The position numbers were made by a program, and so were the translations under genes. The notes below the pieces were generated by a model. That model ran no database searches. It worked only from the letters and a program-made list of their open reading frames with translations, and was not told the origin of the DNA. Of a DNA stretch of 64,000 bases, positions 17,617-26,560 are shown one piece after another. The stretch comes from Burkholderia latens (GTDB lineage: Bacteria; Pseudomonadota; Gammaproteobacteria; Burkholderiales; Burkholderiaceae). How positions within the stretch are numbered: the stretch's first letter is position 1; every line of letters begins with the position of its first letter. The DNA lies in NCBI RefSeq assembly GCF_001718795.1, contig NZ_CP013435.1, forward strand, positions 2,790,001 through 2,854,000, read 5' to 3'.

Positions 17617-18300
17617 TCAGCCGCCCGCGTGCGCGGCATCGCGCACGAGCCAGCGCGGCGGCACTTCGGCGCTCACCGTGACGCGGAACGCGCGTGCCTC
17701 GCTGTCGCCGGGGTTGCGCAGGCTGTACGGCTGGTCGGCGTCGAACACGATGGCGTCGCCGGTCGCGAGCAGTTGACGGCGATCGTGCACGCTGACTTCT
17801 AGCGTGCCCTCGCTGACGACCAGATTGACCGTCGTGCCGGGCGCGCGGCGCGTGCCGGGTTCGGTGTGCAACGGTGCGATCCGCAACTCGTGGAACTCGG
17901 CCGCGGCCGGCTCGCCTTCCGGGTACAACGCACGCGCGGAGAAACGGCCGTTCGAGCTGACCACACGCGCCGCGCGCTCGGCCGCCAGATGCTCGAAGCC
18001 GTTCACCGCATGGCGGCGCAGGAACGCGGCGACCGACACCTTCAGTGCGGCGGCGATCTTGCACAGCACCTTGATCGACGGCACGCTGCGCGCGGATTCG
18101 ATCTGCGCGAGCATCGCGCGCGATACGCCGGACAGCCGCGCAAGCGCATCGAGCGACAGTTGCCGCTCCGCGCGCAGACGCGCGAGATTCACGCCGACGA
18201 CCTGCTCGAGCGCGTCGAGCGGAACGGACGTCCGCGCGTCGCCCGTATCGCCGGACTCGAAGGAAGACACGTCGCGCACCAGCGCCAGGGGTGAAGACAT
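17617..18300 (-). CDS. XRE-family regulator with C-terminal cupin domain
   Basis: 227 residues. An XRE helix-turn-helix (LARLRAERQLSLDALARLSG through ESARSVPSIKVLCKIAAAL) occupies about residues 38-90. A cupin-2 barrel (APGTTVNLVVSEGTLEV, GDAIVFDADQPYSLRNPGD) fills the second half. Proteins of this build regulate small-molecule metabolism or efflux, binding a ligand in the cupin. It lies downstream of the MFS exporter on the same strand with a 224-base gap. Target genes are unknown. Confidence 0.85.
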   Translation of the reverse strand: MSSPLALVRDVSSFESGDTGDARTSVPLDALEQVVGVNLARLRAERQLSLDALARLSGVSRAMLAQIESARSVPSIKVLCKIAAALKVSVAAFLRRHAVNGFEHLAAERAARVVSSNGRFSARALYPEGEPAAAEFHELRIAPLHTEPGTRRAPGTTVNLVVSEGTLEVSVHDRRQLLATGDAIVFDADQPYSLRNPGDSEARAFRVTVSAEVPPRWLVRDAAHAGG

Positions 18301-18524
18301 AGCATGGCCTCCGGGCCGCGATGCGGCCCTGCGAATGGGGTAAGCCGGAATCGGATTGCGCCACGAACGGCGCGTATCGAGACGCTATCACCCAGCCCCG
18401 GGCCGGCAAACGAAGTTATCTTCACACCGTTATCAGCATCGCGGAGGAATGCGTTTCTCGCGAACCTTTGCGTGTCGCTATCGCGCCGGCGCCGCGCGCC
18501 GCGCAGCCCGAGGCGATGCAGCGT

Positions 18525-19700
18525 TCAATGCGCGGCAGGCGCCGCGCCGCGTGCCGGGCCGCGCGCATCGAGCCGCATCGCGAGCCACGTGACGACGAGC
18601 GCCGCGAAGGTCACCGCGACGGCGACCCACGGCAGCGCATCGAGCGCGAAGCCATGCGCGAGCGCGACGCCGCCGAGCCACGCACCGGCCGCGTTGCCGA
18701 CGTTGAATGCGCCGATGTTCAGCGTCGACGCAAGGTGCGGCGCGCTCGCGGCCTTCTCGACGACGCGCGCCTGCAGCGGCGGCACCGTTGCGAATGCTGC
18801 GATCCCCCAGACGAATACCGTGACCGCCGCCGCGACGGGCAAGTGGCTCGTCTTCGCGAACGCGGCCATCACGGCCATCAGCGCGACGAGGATCGCGATC
18901 AGCGACGGCATCAGCGCGCGATCGGCGAGCTTGCCGCCGAGCATGTTGCCGACCGTCAGCCCGGCGCCGAACAGCACGAGGATCAGCGCGACCGCGCGCG
19001 GCGAGTAGCCGGTGACGGTTTCGAGAATCGGCGCGATGTACGTGAACACGACGAACACGCCGCCGAAGCCCAGCACGGTCATCAGCAACGCGAGCCAGAC
19101 TTGCGGGTCCTTCAGCACGCGCACCTCGTGACCGAGGCCGACGGGCCCGCTGTCATGACGGTTCGGCACGAGCAGCGCAACACCGCCGAGCGACAGCACG
19201 CCGAGTGCCGCGACGATCCAGAACGACGCGCGCCAGCCGAGCAGCTGGCCGACGAACGTGCCGAACGGCACGCCGAGCACGTTCGACAGCGTGAGTCCCG
19301 TGAACATCAGCGCGATCGCGCTCGCACGCTTGTCAGCCGGCACCAGCGACGCGGCGACCACCGCGCCGATTCCGAAGAACGACCCGTGCGCGAACGACGT
19401 GACGACGCGCGCGACCATCAGCATCGCGTAGCCGGACGCGATCGCACACAGCACGTTGCCGACGATGAAGATCGCCATCAGCAACTCCAGCGCGGCCTTG
19501 CGCGGCATGCGGCTCGTCAGCACCGCGAGCAACGGTGCGCCGACCGCGACGCCGAGTGCGTAGCCGGTCACCAGCAGCCCGGCCGACGGCAGCGACACGG
19601 CGAGGTCGCGCGCGACTTCGGGCAGGAGTCCCATGATGATGAATTCGGTGGTGCCGATTGCGAACGCGCTGATCGCGAGCGCCAGGAGCGGAATGGGCAT
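18525..19700 (-). CDS. MFS exporter (AraJ/YdhP-like drug or sugar efflux)
   Basis: 391 residues, about 12 membrane spans. The N-terminus (LAISAFAIGTTEFIIMGLLPE) with GYALGVAVGAPLLA and the loop motif TSRMPRKAAL places it in the DHA1 efflux group that includes AraJ and YdhP. ATG at 19700 (MPIPLLALAIS) is used because the first span begins immediately after it. It is divergent from a LysR regulator 148 bases away, the usual arrangement in which that regulator controls the exporter. Confidence 0.88.
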   Translation of the reverse strand: MPIPLLALAISAFAIGTTEFIIMGLLPEVARDLAVSLPSAGLLVTGYALGVAVGAPLLAVLTSRMPRKAALELLMAIFIVGNVLCAIASGYAMLMVARVVTSFAHGSFFGIGAVVAASLVPADKRASAIALMFTGLTLSNVLGVPFGTFVGQLLGWRASFWIVAALGVLSLGGVALLVPNRHDSGPVGLGHEVRVLKDPQVWLALLMTVLGFGGVFVVFTYIAPILETVTGYSPRAVALILVLFGAGLTVGNMLGGKLADRALMPSLIAILVALMAVMAAFAKTSHLPVAAAVTVFVWGIAAFATVPPLQARVVEKAASAPHLASTLNIGAFNVGNAAGAWLGGVALAHGFALDALPWVAVAVTFAALVVTWLAMRLDARGPARGAAPAAH

Positions 19701-19791
19701 GACGTTCTCCGTTGGACGGCGGACGCGGCGCCCGGTGGGGTGCCGCACCGCACAAAAAAGCACGAGGTGCGCGCATTGTCCCGAATACGAC

Positions 19792-19802
19792 TATCTTTGA
19801 TA
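19792..19802. promoter_or_regulatory. Short inverted repeat TATC-TTT-GATA in the MFS/lysR divergent region
   Basis: Perfect 4-base arms around TTT, in an AT-rich patch between the two divergent starts. A possible secondary binding half for the LysR protein. Confidence 0.3.
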
Positions 19803-19822
19803 ATTGGCGTGGCACTTGAATC

Positions 19823-19845
19823 ATTTTCAAAAAATTTTGGAAAAT
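19823..19845. promoter_or_regulatory. LysR-type operator candidate (T-N11-A form)
   Basis: ATTTTC, 11-base spacer, GAAAAT: a perfect interrupted dyad with the spacing typical of LysR recognition sites. It ends 3 bases before the lysR ATG, so binding would block the gene's own translation or transcription start, consistent with autorepression. Confidence 0.5.
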
Positions 19846-19848
19846 CAG

Positions 19849-20781
19849 ATGGACCGACTGGGCGACATCCGGCTGTTCGTCGAAGCCGCGGACCTCGGCA
19901 GCCTGTCCGCGGCCGGGCGCAAGCTGAATCTGACGCCGGCCGCTGCGAGCGCGCGCCTCGCGAAGCTCGAGGCGAACATCGCGACACGGCTGTTCGAGCG
20001 CTCCACGCGGCAGCTGCGGCTCACCGACGAAGGGCGGCTCTACCTGAGCTGCTGCCGCCAGGCGCTGCAGGCGCTCGACGATGCACACGCGCTGCTGCAG
20101 CAAGGCCGCAACGTCGTCGCCGGCAAGGTGCGGCTGTCGTCGACGTCCGATTTCGGCCGCCGCCAGCTGCTCGACTGGCTCCACGAATTCACTACACTGC
20201 ATCCGGGCGTGACGTTCTCGCTGACGGCGTCCGATTCGGCGTCGAACCTGTGGCAGGACGAGATCGACCTCGCGATACGCTTTGCCGCACCGCCCGACGG
20301 CGCGCTGATCGCGCGGCCGCTCGCCGCGAACCGCCGCGTGCTGTGCGCGGCGCCGTCGTTCGTCCAGCGTCACGGCGTGCCGGCCGATCCGCACGATCTG
20401 GCCCGCTTTCCGTGCAACGTGATCACGATTGCGTCGGGTCCGATGAACACGTGGCGTTTCACGCGCGGCGACGAAGTGCAGACTCACACGGTGCCCATGT
20501 CGAGCGCGTTCGAAACCAACGATGTCGGCCTCACCCGCGAATGGACGCTGCGCGGCCACGGAATCGCGCTGAAGTCGCTATGGGACATCGCCGACGACGT
20601 GCGCGCGGGCCGACTGCGCGTGCTGCTGCCCGACTGGCGGCATCAGGACGCGCCGCTGCACGCGATCTATCACGGCAAGCGCTACATGGCGCCGCGCGTA
20701 CGCGTGCTGCTCGACTTCCTCGTCGAACGTTTTGCCCGCGAGGAAGCGGCGCTCGACGACTTGCTGAACGCGTGCCGCTGA
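19849..20781 (+). CDS. LysR-family transcriptional regulator
   Basis: 310 residues. The N-terminal winged helix (DIRLFVEAADLGSLSAAGRKL, then TPAAASARLAKLEANIATRLFERSTR) is typical, followed by the periplasmic-binding-protein-like effector domain beginning near residue 90. Belongs to the large group closest to AaeR/DmlR-type regulators. ATG at 19849 is preferred; a TTG 45 bases upstream is in frame. Divergent from the MFS exporter. The inducer is unknown. Confidence 0.9.
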   Translation: MDRLGDIRLFVEAADLGSLSAAGRKLNLTPAAASARLAKLEANIATRLFERSTRQLRLTDEGRLYLSCCRQALQALDDAHALLQQGRNVVAGKVRLSSTSDFGRRQLLDWLHEFTTLHPGVTFSLTASDSASNLWQDEIDLAIRFAAPPDGALIARPLAANRRVLCAAPSFVQRHGVPADPHDLARFPCNVITIASGPMNTWRFTRGDEVQTHTVPMSSAFETNDVGLTREWTLRGHGIALKSLWDIADDVRAGRLRVLLPDWRHQDAPLHAIYHGKRYMAPRVRVLLDFLVERFAREEAALDDLLNACR

Positions 20782-21035
20782 CGGCTCGCGCGGCATCGTT
20801 TCAGGGTCGGAAGCCGCGCTGCGCCGTCGCGCGCCCGCAACCGGCGGACCGCCTGGCGCAGCGCGTGAAGCTATAATGGAAGGCTTTCCCGACGGCTTTT
20901 CACGTGCGCGCGGCACGCGCGCCGGTTCGCCCTTGCGCAGCGATGGCACGGGCCCGCACCGCTGCACCGGCAGCAGCCGTCCCGATTCACCTTTGACGAC
21001 GCCCCCAGGTCAACCACTGCGAACGGCGAATCCCC

Positions 21036-22409
21036 ATGACGAAAAAAGTTTACGTAAAGACCTTCGGCTGCCAGATGAACGAGTACGACTCGGACAAGAT
21101 GGTGGACGTGCTCAATGCGGCCGAAGGCCTCGAAAAGACCGACACTCCGGAAGACGCGGACATCATCCTGTTCAACACGTGCTCGGTGCGTGAAAAGGCG
21201 CAGGAGAAGGTGTTCTCCGACCTCGGCCGCGTGCGCGAGCTGAAGGAAGCGAAACCGGGGCTGCTGATCGGCGTCGGCGGCTGCGTCGCGAGCCAGGAAG
21301 GCGCGTCGATCGTGTCGCGCGCGCCGTACGTCGACCTCGTGTTCGGCCCGCAGACGCTGCACCGCCTGCCGCAGATGATCGACGCGCGCCGCGCCAGCGG
21401 CCGCGCGCAGGTCGACATCACGTTCCCCGAGATCGAGAAGTTCGACCACCTGCCGCCCGCGCGCGTCGAGGGGCCGAGCGCGTTCGTGTCGATCATGGAA
21501 GGCTGCTCGAAGTACTGCAGCTACTGCGTCGTGCCGTACACGCGCGGCGATGAAGTATCGCGTCCGCTCGACGACGTGCTGACCGAAGTGGCCGGCCTCG
21601 CCGACCAGGGCGTGCGCGAAGTCACGCTGCTCGGCCAGAACGTGAACGCCTACCGCGGCGCGCTGACGGCCGGCTCGTCCGACATCGCCGATTTCGCGAC
21701 GCTGATCGAATACGTCGCCGACATCCCGGGCATCGAGCGGATCCGCTACACGACGTCGCACCCGAAGGAATTCACGCAGCGCCTGATCGACACGTACGCG
21801 AAGGTGCCAAAGCTCGTGAGCCACCTGCACCTGCCGGTCCAGCACGGCTCCGACCGTATCCTGATGGCGATGAAGCGCGGCTACACGGTGCTCGAATACA
21901 AGTCGGTGATCCGCAAGCTGCGCGCGATCCGCCCCGACCTGTCGCTGTCGACCGACATGATCGTCGGCTTCCCCGGCGAAACCGAGGAGGATTTCGACAA
22001 GATGATGGCGCTCGTGCACGAGATGAGCTACGACACCAGCTTCTCGTTCATCTACAGCCCGCGCCCCGGCACGCCGGCCGCGAACCTGCACGACGACACG
22101 CCGCGCGAAGTGAAGCTCAAACGCCTGCAACATCTGCAGGCGACGATCGAGGAAAACGTCGCGCGCATCAGCCAGTCGATGGTCGGGAAAGTCGAGCGGA
22201 TCCTCGTCGAGGGCCCGTCGCGCAAGGACCCGAACGAACTGTCCGGCCGCACCGAGAACAACCGGGTCGTGAATTTCCCGGCGCCTCTCGCGTCGCACCC
22301 GCGCCTGATCGGCCAGATGATCGACGTGAAGATCAACCATGCGTACCCGCACTCGCTGCGCGGCGAGCTGCTGCTCGTCAGCGACGACGCGAGCACGGTC
22401 ACCCACTGA
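21036..22409 (+). CDS. miaB: tRNA-2-methylthio-N6-dimethylallyladenosine synthase
   Basis: 457-residue radical-SAM methylthiotransferase that adds the 2-methylthio group to i6A37 in tRNAs reading codons that begin with U. The UPF0004 domain has Cys residues in [19 protein letters not shown] and GGCVASQ for the auxiliary cluster. The radical-SAM motif is CSKYCSYC near residues 157-164. A TRAM RNA-binding domain is at the C-terminus (about 380-445). It leads a run of same-strand genes to lnt, and phoH begins 32 bases after it. Confidence 0.97.
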   Translation: MTKKVYVKTFGCQMNEYDSDKMVDVLNAAEGLEKTDTPEDADIILFNTCSVREKAQEKVFSDLGRVRELKEAKPGLLIGVGGCVASQEGASIVSRAPYVDLVFGPQTLHRLPQMIDARRASGRAQVDITFPEIEKFDHLPPARVEGPSAFVSIMEGCSKYCSYCVVPYTRGDEVSRPLDDVLTEVAGLADQGVREVTLLGQNVNAYRGALTAGSSDIADFATLIEYVADIPGIERIRYTTSHPKEFTQRLIDTYAKVPKLVSHLHLPVQHGSDRILMAMKRGYTVLEYKSVIRKLRAIRPDLSLSTDMIVGFPGETEEDFDKMMALVHEMSYDTSFSFIYSPRPGTPAANLHDDTPREVKLKRLQHLQATIEENVARISQSMVGKVERILVEGPSRKDPNELSGRTENNRVVNFPAPLASHPRLIGQMIDVKINHAYPHSLRGELLLVSDDASTVTH

Positions 22410-22441
22410 CGACTGACGCTGAACAGGAGCCCGACGCTACT

Positions 22442-23488
22442 TTGAAGACCGTCCAAGCACTGGAATTCACCGCGCCGCGCGACGACAACGCGCGCCTTGC
22501 CAACCTCTGCGGCCCGCTCGACGAGAATCTGCGGCAGATCGAACAGGCGCTCGACGTCACGCTCGCGCGGCGCGGCCACCGGATCGCGATCCGCGGGCGC
22601 GGCGCGAAACTGGCACTCGCCGCGCTCGAAAACTTCTACAACCGCGCGCGCGATCCGCTGTCGGTCGACGATATCCAGCTTGCGCTGGTCGAAGTGCGTC
22701 ACACCGCCGGCAACGGCCGTCAGGACGCGCTCGACGTGCGTTTCCGCGGCGACCCCGATCATCCGTTCGACGAACCGGTCGCGCAGCTCGACGACGCAGG
22801 CCCCGACGAGGAGCCGGCGCCGAAGCTTTACACGCGGCGGGCCGACCTGCGCGGCCGCACGCCCGCGCAGCGCGAATACCTGAAACAGATCCTGTCGCAT
22901 GACGTGACGTTCGGCATCGGGCCGGCTGGCACCGGCAAGACCTACCTCGCGGTCGCATGCGCGGTCGACGCGCTCGAGCGCGACCAGGTCAAGCGGATCG
23001 TGCTGACGCGCCCGGCCGTCGAGGCCGGCGAGCGGCTCGGCTTTCTGCCGGGCGACCTCGCGCAGAAGGTCGATCCTTATTTGCGGCCGCTGTACGACGC
23101 GCTGTACGACCTGCTGGGCTTCGACAAGACCGCGAAGATGTTCGAGCGCCAGATGATCGAAATCGCGCCGCTCGCGTACATGCGCGGCCGCACGCTGAAT
23201 CATGCGTTCATCATCCTCGACGAGGCGCAGAACACGACGCCCGAGCAGATGAAGATGTTCCTCACGCGGATCGGCTTCGGCTCGAAAGCCGTCGTCACCG
23301 GCGACACGAGCCAGGTCGACCTGCCGCGCGGACACAAGAGCGGGCTCGTCGAGGCGCAGCAGGTGCTGGGCGGCGTGCGCGGCATCGCGCTCACGCGCTT
23401 CACGAGCGCGGACGTCGTGCGCCATCCGCTCGTCGCGCGCATCGTCGAAGCGTACGACGACTTTCACGCGCAGCACAAGGACGCGTGA
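22442..23488 (+). CDS. phoH: PhoH-family ATPase
   Basis: 348 residues with an N-terminal KH-like RNA-binding part ([14 protein letters not shown], then [11 protein letters not shown]) and a P-loop NTPase with Walker A GPAGTGKT near residues 160-167 and Walker [11 protein letters not shown]. This is the PhoH-like/YbeZ protein found beside ybeY and thought to act in rRNA processing. The start appears to be TTG at 22442, with AGGAG 11 bases upstream; no better ATG precedes the conserved start. A strong hairpin terminator follows. Confidence 0.93.
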   Translation: MKTVQALEFTAPRDDNARLANLCGPLDENLRQIEQALDVTLARRGHRIAIRGRGAKLALAALENFYNRARDPLSVDDIQLALVEVRHTAGNGRQDALDVRFRGDPDHPFDEPVAQLDDAGPDEEPAPKLYTRRADLRGRTPAQREYLKQILSHDVTFGIGPAGTGKTYLAVACAVDALERDQVKRIVLTRPAVEAGERLGFLPGDLAQKVDPYLRPLYDALYDLLGFDKTAKMFERQMIEIAPLAYMRGRTLNHAFIILDEAQNTTPEQMKMFLTRIGFGSKAVVTGDTSQVDLPRGHKSGLVEAQQVLGGVRGIALTRFTSADVVRHPLVARIVEAYDDFHAQHKDA

Positions 23489-23539
23489 CCCCGCACGCCT
23501 GAGCCGCATGCAGCGCCGCGCGCGCCGCGGCGTCCGAAG

Positions 23540-23572
23540 GCCCGGCCCGCCCGACGGCGCGCCGGGCTTTTT
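23540..23572 (+). terminator. Intrinsic terminator after phoH
   Basis: GCCCGGC stem with an inner CGCC-CGAC-GGCG extension (one mismatch), closed by GCCGGGC and then TTTTT. It suggests that miaB-phoH can end here and that ybeY is at least partly independent. Confidence 0.8.
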
Positions 23573-23656
23573 ATCGGCCGCGCGCGGCCCGGTCCGAATT
23601 CGGGCGCGATCGGCTGTTTGGTGTATCCTCAACGCGTTCCAATCGCCGTACCGGTC

Positions 23657-24433
23657 ATGAAATCTTCCCGTTCTCGCAAGTCGGGGCGCGCGCAGTCCGC
23701 CGCGCCCCAATCTCCCCGTCTTTCGCTGTTCGATGCGAAGGGCAAGGCCCGGACCGTCAACGCGCAGGGGCTGCGAATCGACTTCCCGGACGGCCGCAGC
23801 CTGATGTTCGACCTGTCGGGCAGCTCGGGCGACGCAGCCGTCGCGATCGTCGCGCAGCACAACGATCCGGCGATGCGCGCGAAGCTCGCGCTGCAACCCG
23901 AGCACTACGACAGCGTGACGCTCCACGTCGGCGCCGAACCCGCGCCGCGCGACGAGGAATTGGAGGAAGGGCTGCGCGAACTGGAGCTCGACCTGTCGGT
24001 GCAGTATGGCGACGAGATCACGGCCGACGTGCGCAAGACGCTGCCGAAGTGCAAGCTGATCGCCGAATGGATCGAGCCCGCGCTGTTCGCCAGCGCGCAG
24101 ATCACGGTGCGCTTCGTCGGCGAGGAGGAAGGCCGCACGCTGAACGCCGGCTACCGCCACAAGGACTACCCGACCAACGTGCTGACGTTCGCGTACGACC
24201 CTGCGCCGGACGGCACCGTGATCGGCGACCTCGTGCTGTGCTGCCCGGTCGTCGAGAAGGAAGCACACGAACAGGGCAAGCCGCTCACGGCCCATTACGC
24301 GCACCTGCTGGTGCACGGCGCGCTGCACGCGCAGGGCTACGATCACGAAACGAGCGACGAGGACGCGGCCGAAATGGAAGCGCTCGAAGTCGACATTCTG
24401 GCGAAGCTGGGCTTCCCGAACCCGTACCAATAA
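23657..24433 (+). CDS. ybeY: Endoribonuclease YbeY with long N-terminal extension
   Basis: Zn-dependent rRNA-maturation RNase. The catalytic H-x3-H-x5-H motif is [11 protein letters not shown] near the C-terminus, with the usual TNVLTF segment earlier. From ATG 23657 the protein is 258 residues, while typical YbeY is about 150-185. The first 100 residues or so (basic start, then [20 protein letters not shown]) do not belong to the known fold and may be a separate small beta-rich domain. If the true start is internal, the protein would be of ordinary length. Confidence 0.9.
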   Translation: MKSSRSRKSGRAQSAAPQSPRLSLFDAKGKARTVNAQGLRIDFPDGRSLMFDLSGSSGDAAVAIVAQHNDPAMRAKLALQPEHYDSVTLHVGAEPAPRDEELEEGLRELELDLSVQYGDEITADVRKTLPKCKLIAEWIEPALFASAQITVRFVGEEEGRTLNAGYRHKDYPTNVLTFAYDPAPDGTVIGDLVLCCPVVEKEAHEQGKPLTAHYAHLLVHGALHAQGYDHETSDEDAAEMEALEVDILAKLGFPNPYQ

Positions 24434-24447
24434 ACGTTGTCCGTTCC

Positions 24448-25080
24448 ATGCCCCACGCCGCGATGCAGCCGCCCGCCTACCCGCCGTCGATCGGCGACGG
24501 ACGGCTGCTGACCGAAGACGAGCTCGCGGCGTCGCTCGCGCACACGATGCGCGACTGGGACGGCCGGCAGGATCTCTGGCTGTTCGGCTATGGGTCGCTG
24601 ATCTGGAATCCGGGGCTGCCGACCGTCGCCGCGGTGCGCGGCAAGGTGCACGGGTATCATCGCGGGCTCTACCTGTGGTCGCGCGTGAACCGCGGCACGC
24701 CGGAACGCCCGGGCCTCGTGCTCGCGCTCGATCGCGGCGGTTCGTGCTCGGGCATCGCGTTCCGGCTCGCGGGACCGACCGCGCAGCCGCATCTCGAGAC
24801 GCTGTGGAAGCGCGAGATGCCGATGGGCTCGTACCGGCCTGCGTGGCTGCCGTGCACGCTCGAAACCGGCGAACGCGTGACCGCGCTCGCATTCGTGATG
24901 CGGCGCGACGCACCGACCTACACCGGCAAGCTGCCCGACCCCGTCGTGAAGGAAGTATTCAGCTGCGCTGCCGGCCGCTACGGCACGACGCTCGATTACG
25001 TGAGCCGCACCGTCGATGCACTGCGCGCGAGCGGGATCCCCGATCGCGCGCTGGAAGCGCTGCTCGCGCGCTGCCGGTGA
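24448..25080 (+). CDS. chaC: ChaC-family gamma-glutamylcyclotransferase
   Basis: 210 residues. The ChaC fold signature LWLFGYGSLIWNPG sits at about residues 44-57, followed by VHGYHRGLYLWS and GIAFRL. Family members cleave glutathione to 5-oxoproline and Cys-Gly. It begins 14 bases after ybeY, so it is part of the same transcript. Its presence between ybeY and corC is not part of the widely conserved miaB-lnt order. Confidence 0.9.
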   Translation: MPHAAMQPPAYPPSIGDGRLLTEDELAASLAHTMRDWDGRQDLWLFGYGSLIWNPGLPTVAAVRGKVHGYHRGLYLWSRVNRGTPERPGLVLALDRGGSCSGIAFRLAGPTAQPHLETLWKREMPMGSYRPAWLPCTLETGERVTALAFVMRRDAPTYTGKLPDPVVKEVFSCAAGRYGTTLDYVSRTVDALRASGIPDRALEALLARCR

Positions 25081-25147
25081 CGCGCGGCACACACGCTTGC
25101 GCGACGCGGGCCGCCGCGCCGCGGCGTTCGAAGGAGAACCGTTACTC

Positions 25148-25297
25148 ATGAAACCGTCACTCCGATCGCGCGGTGCGCTGGCTGCGCTGCTCGTCTTCGC
25201 GAGCGTCGCGCTGTCCGGCTGCGGGATCTTCGGCTGCGGCGGCGCCGCGACCAACGGCGCGGCCGCCGGCGGCTGCTCGGCCGGCATGCGCTTCTGA
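25148..25297 (+). CDS. 49-residue small lipoprotein
   Basis: Very short protein with a lipoprotein signal: basic N-terminus (MKPSLRSRG), hydrophobic core (LAALLVFASVA) and lipobox LSGC with the acylated Cys at residue 25. The mature peptide is only 25 residues, rich in Gly and Ala, with two further cysteines (C30 and C43). AAGGAGAA lies 10-16 bases before the ATG. No family recognised. Confidence 0.65.
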   Translation: MKPSLRSRGALAALLVFASVALSGCGIFGCGGAATNGAAAGGCSAGMRF

Positions 25298-25620
25298 ATT
25301 CCGGAATTTCGGTTGCCCAGCGCGTCTCCGGCCCGCGCGCACACTGGCCGCCCCGCCTGCGCGCGCGAGACCAAATGCCGCTGGGCGCCGGCCGGGCGCC
25401 GTTGCGCGCCGCTTTTTTGCCACCGCTGCCCCGCCGCGCCTTTCTGAGATAGGATGGACCCGACGGACACCGCCGCGCCGCGCGCGGCCGTTCCCGAGCG
25501 GGGCCGGAACGCGCCGCGTGCCCTCGGCCGGACGGCGGGGTGACACGGCCGCGCCATGCCCTTGGTGTATCCTTGCCTACTCCGTGACCGCGCGCCCCGG
25601 CATGACCCGGGCGCACCACC
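25298..25620. other. 323-base gap before corC
   Basis: Holds a possible terminator (25395-25418). No convincing gene; the open frames on both strands are Arg/Ala/Pro-rich without supporting start sites. Confidence 0.4.
25395..25418 (+). terminator. Possible terminator after the 49-residue lipoprotein gene
   Basis: Stem GGCGC / GCGCC with a 6-base loop followed by GCTTTTTT. The stem is short but the T-run is good. Confidence 0.45.
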
Positions 25621-26508
25621 ATGAACGATTCGTATCCCAGTCGTAAGCTCACCGACAAACCGCAAGAAAAGCGCTCGCTGCTCGAGCGCCTGACCGACTT
25701 CATCTCGCCCGAGCCGGAATCCCGGACCGAGCTGCTGGAAATTCTCCAGGACGCCCACGAACGCAACCTGATCGACGCCGATTCGCTGTCGATGATCGAG
25801 GGCGTGTTCCAGGTGTCCGATCTGTGCGCGCGCGACATCATGGTGCCGCGCGCTCAGATGGACGCGATCAATATCGCCGACAAACCCGAAGACTTCATCC
25901 CGTTCGTCCTCGAGAAGGCGCACTCACGCTACCCCGTGTACGAGGAGAACCGCGACAACGTGATCGGCGTGCTGCTCGCGAAAGACCTGCTGCGCTTCTA
26001 CGCCGAAGAGGAATTCGACGTACGCGGGATGCTGCGCCCGGCCGTGTTCATTCCGGAGTCGAAGCGCCTGAACGTGTTGCTGCACGACTTCCGCGTGAAC
26101 CGCAACCATCTCGCGATCGTCGTCGACGAATACGGCGGCGTCGCGGGCCTGATCACGATCGAGGACGTGCTCGAACAGATCGTCGGCGACATCGAGGATG
26201 AATACGACTTCGACGAGGAAGCCGGCAACATCATCTCGGGGCCCGACGGCCGCTACCGCGTGCGTGCGCTGACCGAGATCGAGCAGTTCAACGAGACGTT
26301 CGGCACCGACTTTTCCGACGACGAAGTCGACACGATCGGCGGGCTGATCACCCATCACTTCGGCCGCGTGCCGCACCGCGGCGAGAAGCTGCAGCTCGGC
26401 AATCTGGTATTCGAGATCCAGCGCGGCGATGCGCGCCAGGTCCACGTGCTGCTGGTGCGCCGCAACCCGCTCGCGAGCCGCCGCGCCGAAACCTCGCACG
26501 AGGATTGA
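25621..26508 (+). CDS. corC: CorC/HlyC-family protein with CBS domains
   Basis: 295 residues, soluble. An N-terminal region leads into two CBS domains (ARDIMVPRAQMDAINI onward, then LNVLLHDFRVNRNHLAIVVDEYGG), and a C-terminal CorC/transporter-associated domain (about 205-285). CorC is linked to magnesium/cobalt efflux in enterobacteria and is regularly found before lnt. It lacks the DUF21 membrane part of longer relatives. lnt begins 52 bases after it. Confidence 0.93.
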   Translation: MNDSYPSRKLTDKPQEKRSLLERLTDFISPEPESRTELLEILQDAHERNLIDADSLSMIEGVFQVSDLCARDIMVPRAQMDAINIADKPEDFIPFVLEKAHSRYPVYEENRDNVIGVLLAKDLLRFYAEEEFDVRGMLRPAVFIPESKRLNVLLHDFRVNRNHLAIVVDEYGGVAGLITIEDVLEQIVGDIEDEYDFDEEAGNIISGPDGRYRVRALTEIEQFNETFGTDFSDDEVDTIGGLITHHFGRVPHRGEKLQLGNLVFEIQRGDARQVHVLLVRRNPLASRRAETSHED

Positions 26509-26560
26509 TCGTCTCGCGCCGGTCGCGTCTCCCTCAACCGCTCGCCCCCTCTCGCTTCAC

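Noticed and set aside
18321..20876. 851-codon open frame across the MFS exporter and lysR
   Set aside because: Spans two well-recognised genes in opposite directions, with His/Arg/Asp-rich shadow composition.
22052..24913. 953-codon minus-strand open frame over phoH, ybeY and part of chaC
   Set aside because: Covers several solid plus-strand genes; composition is that of an antisense shadow.
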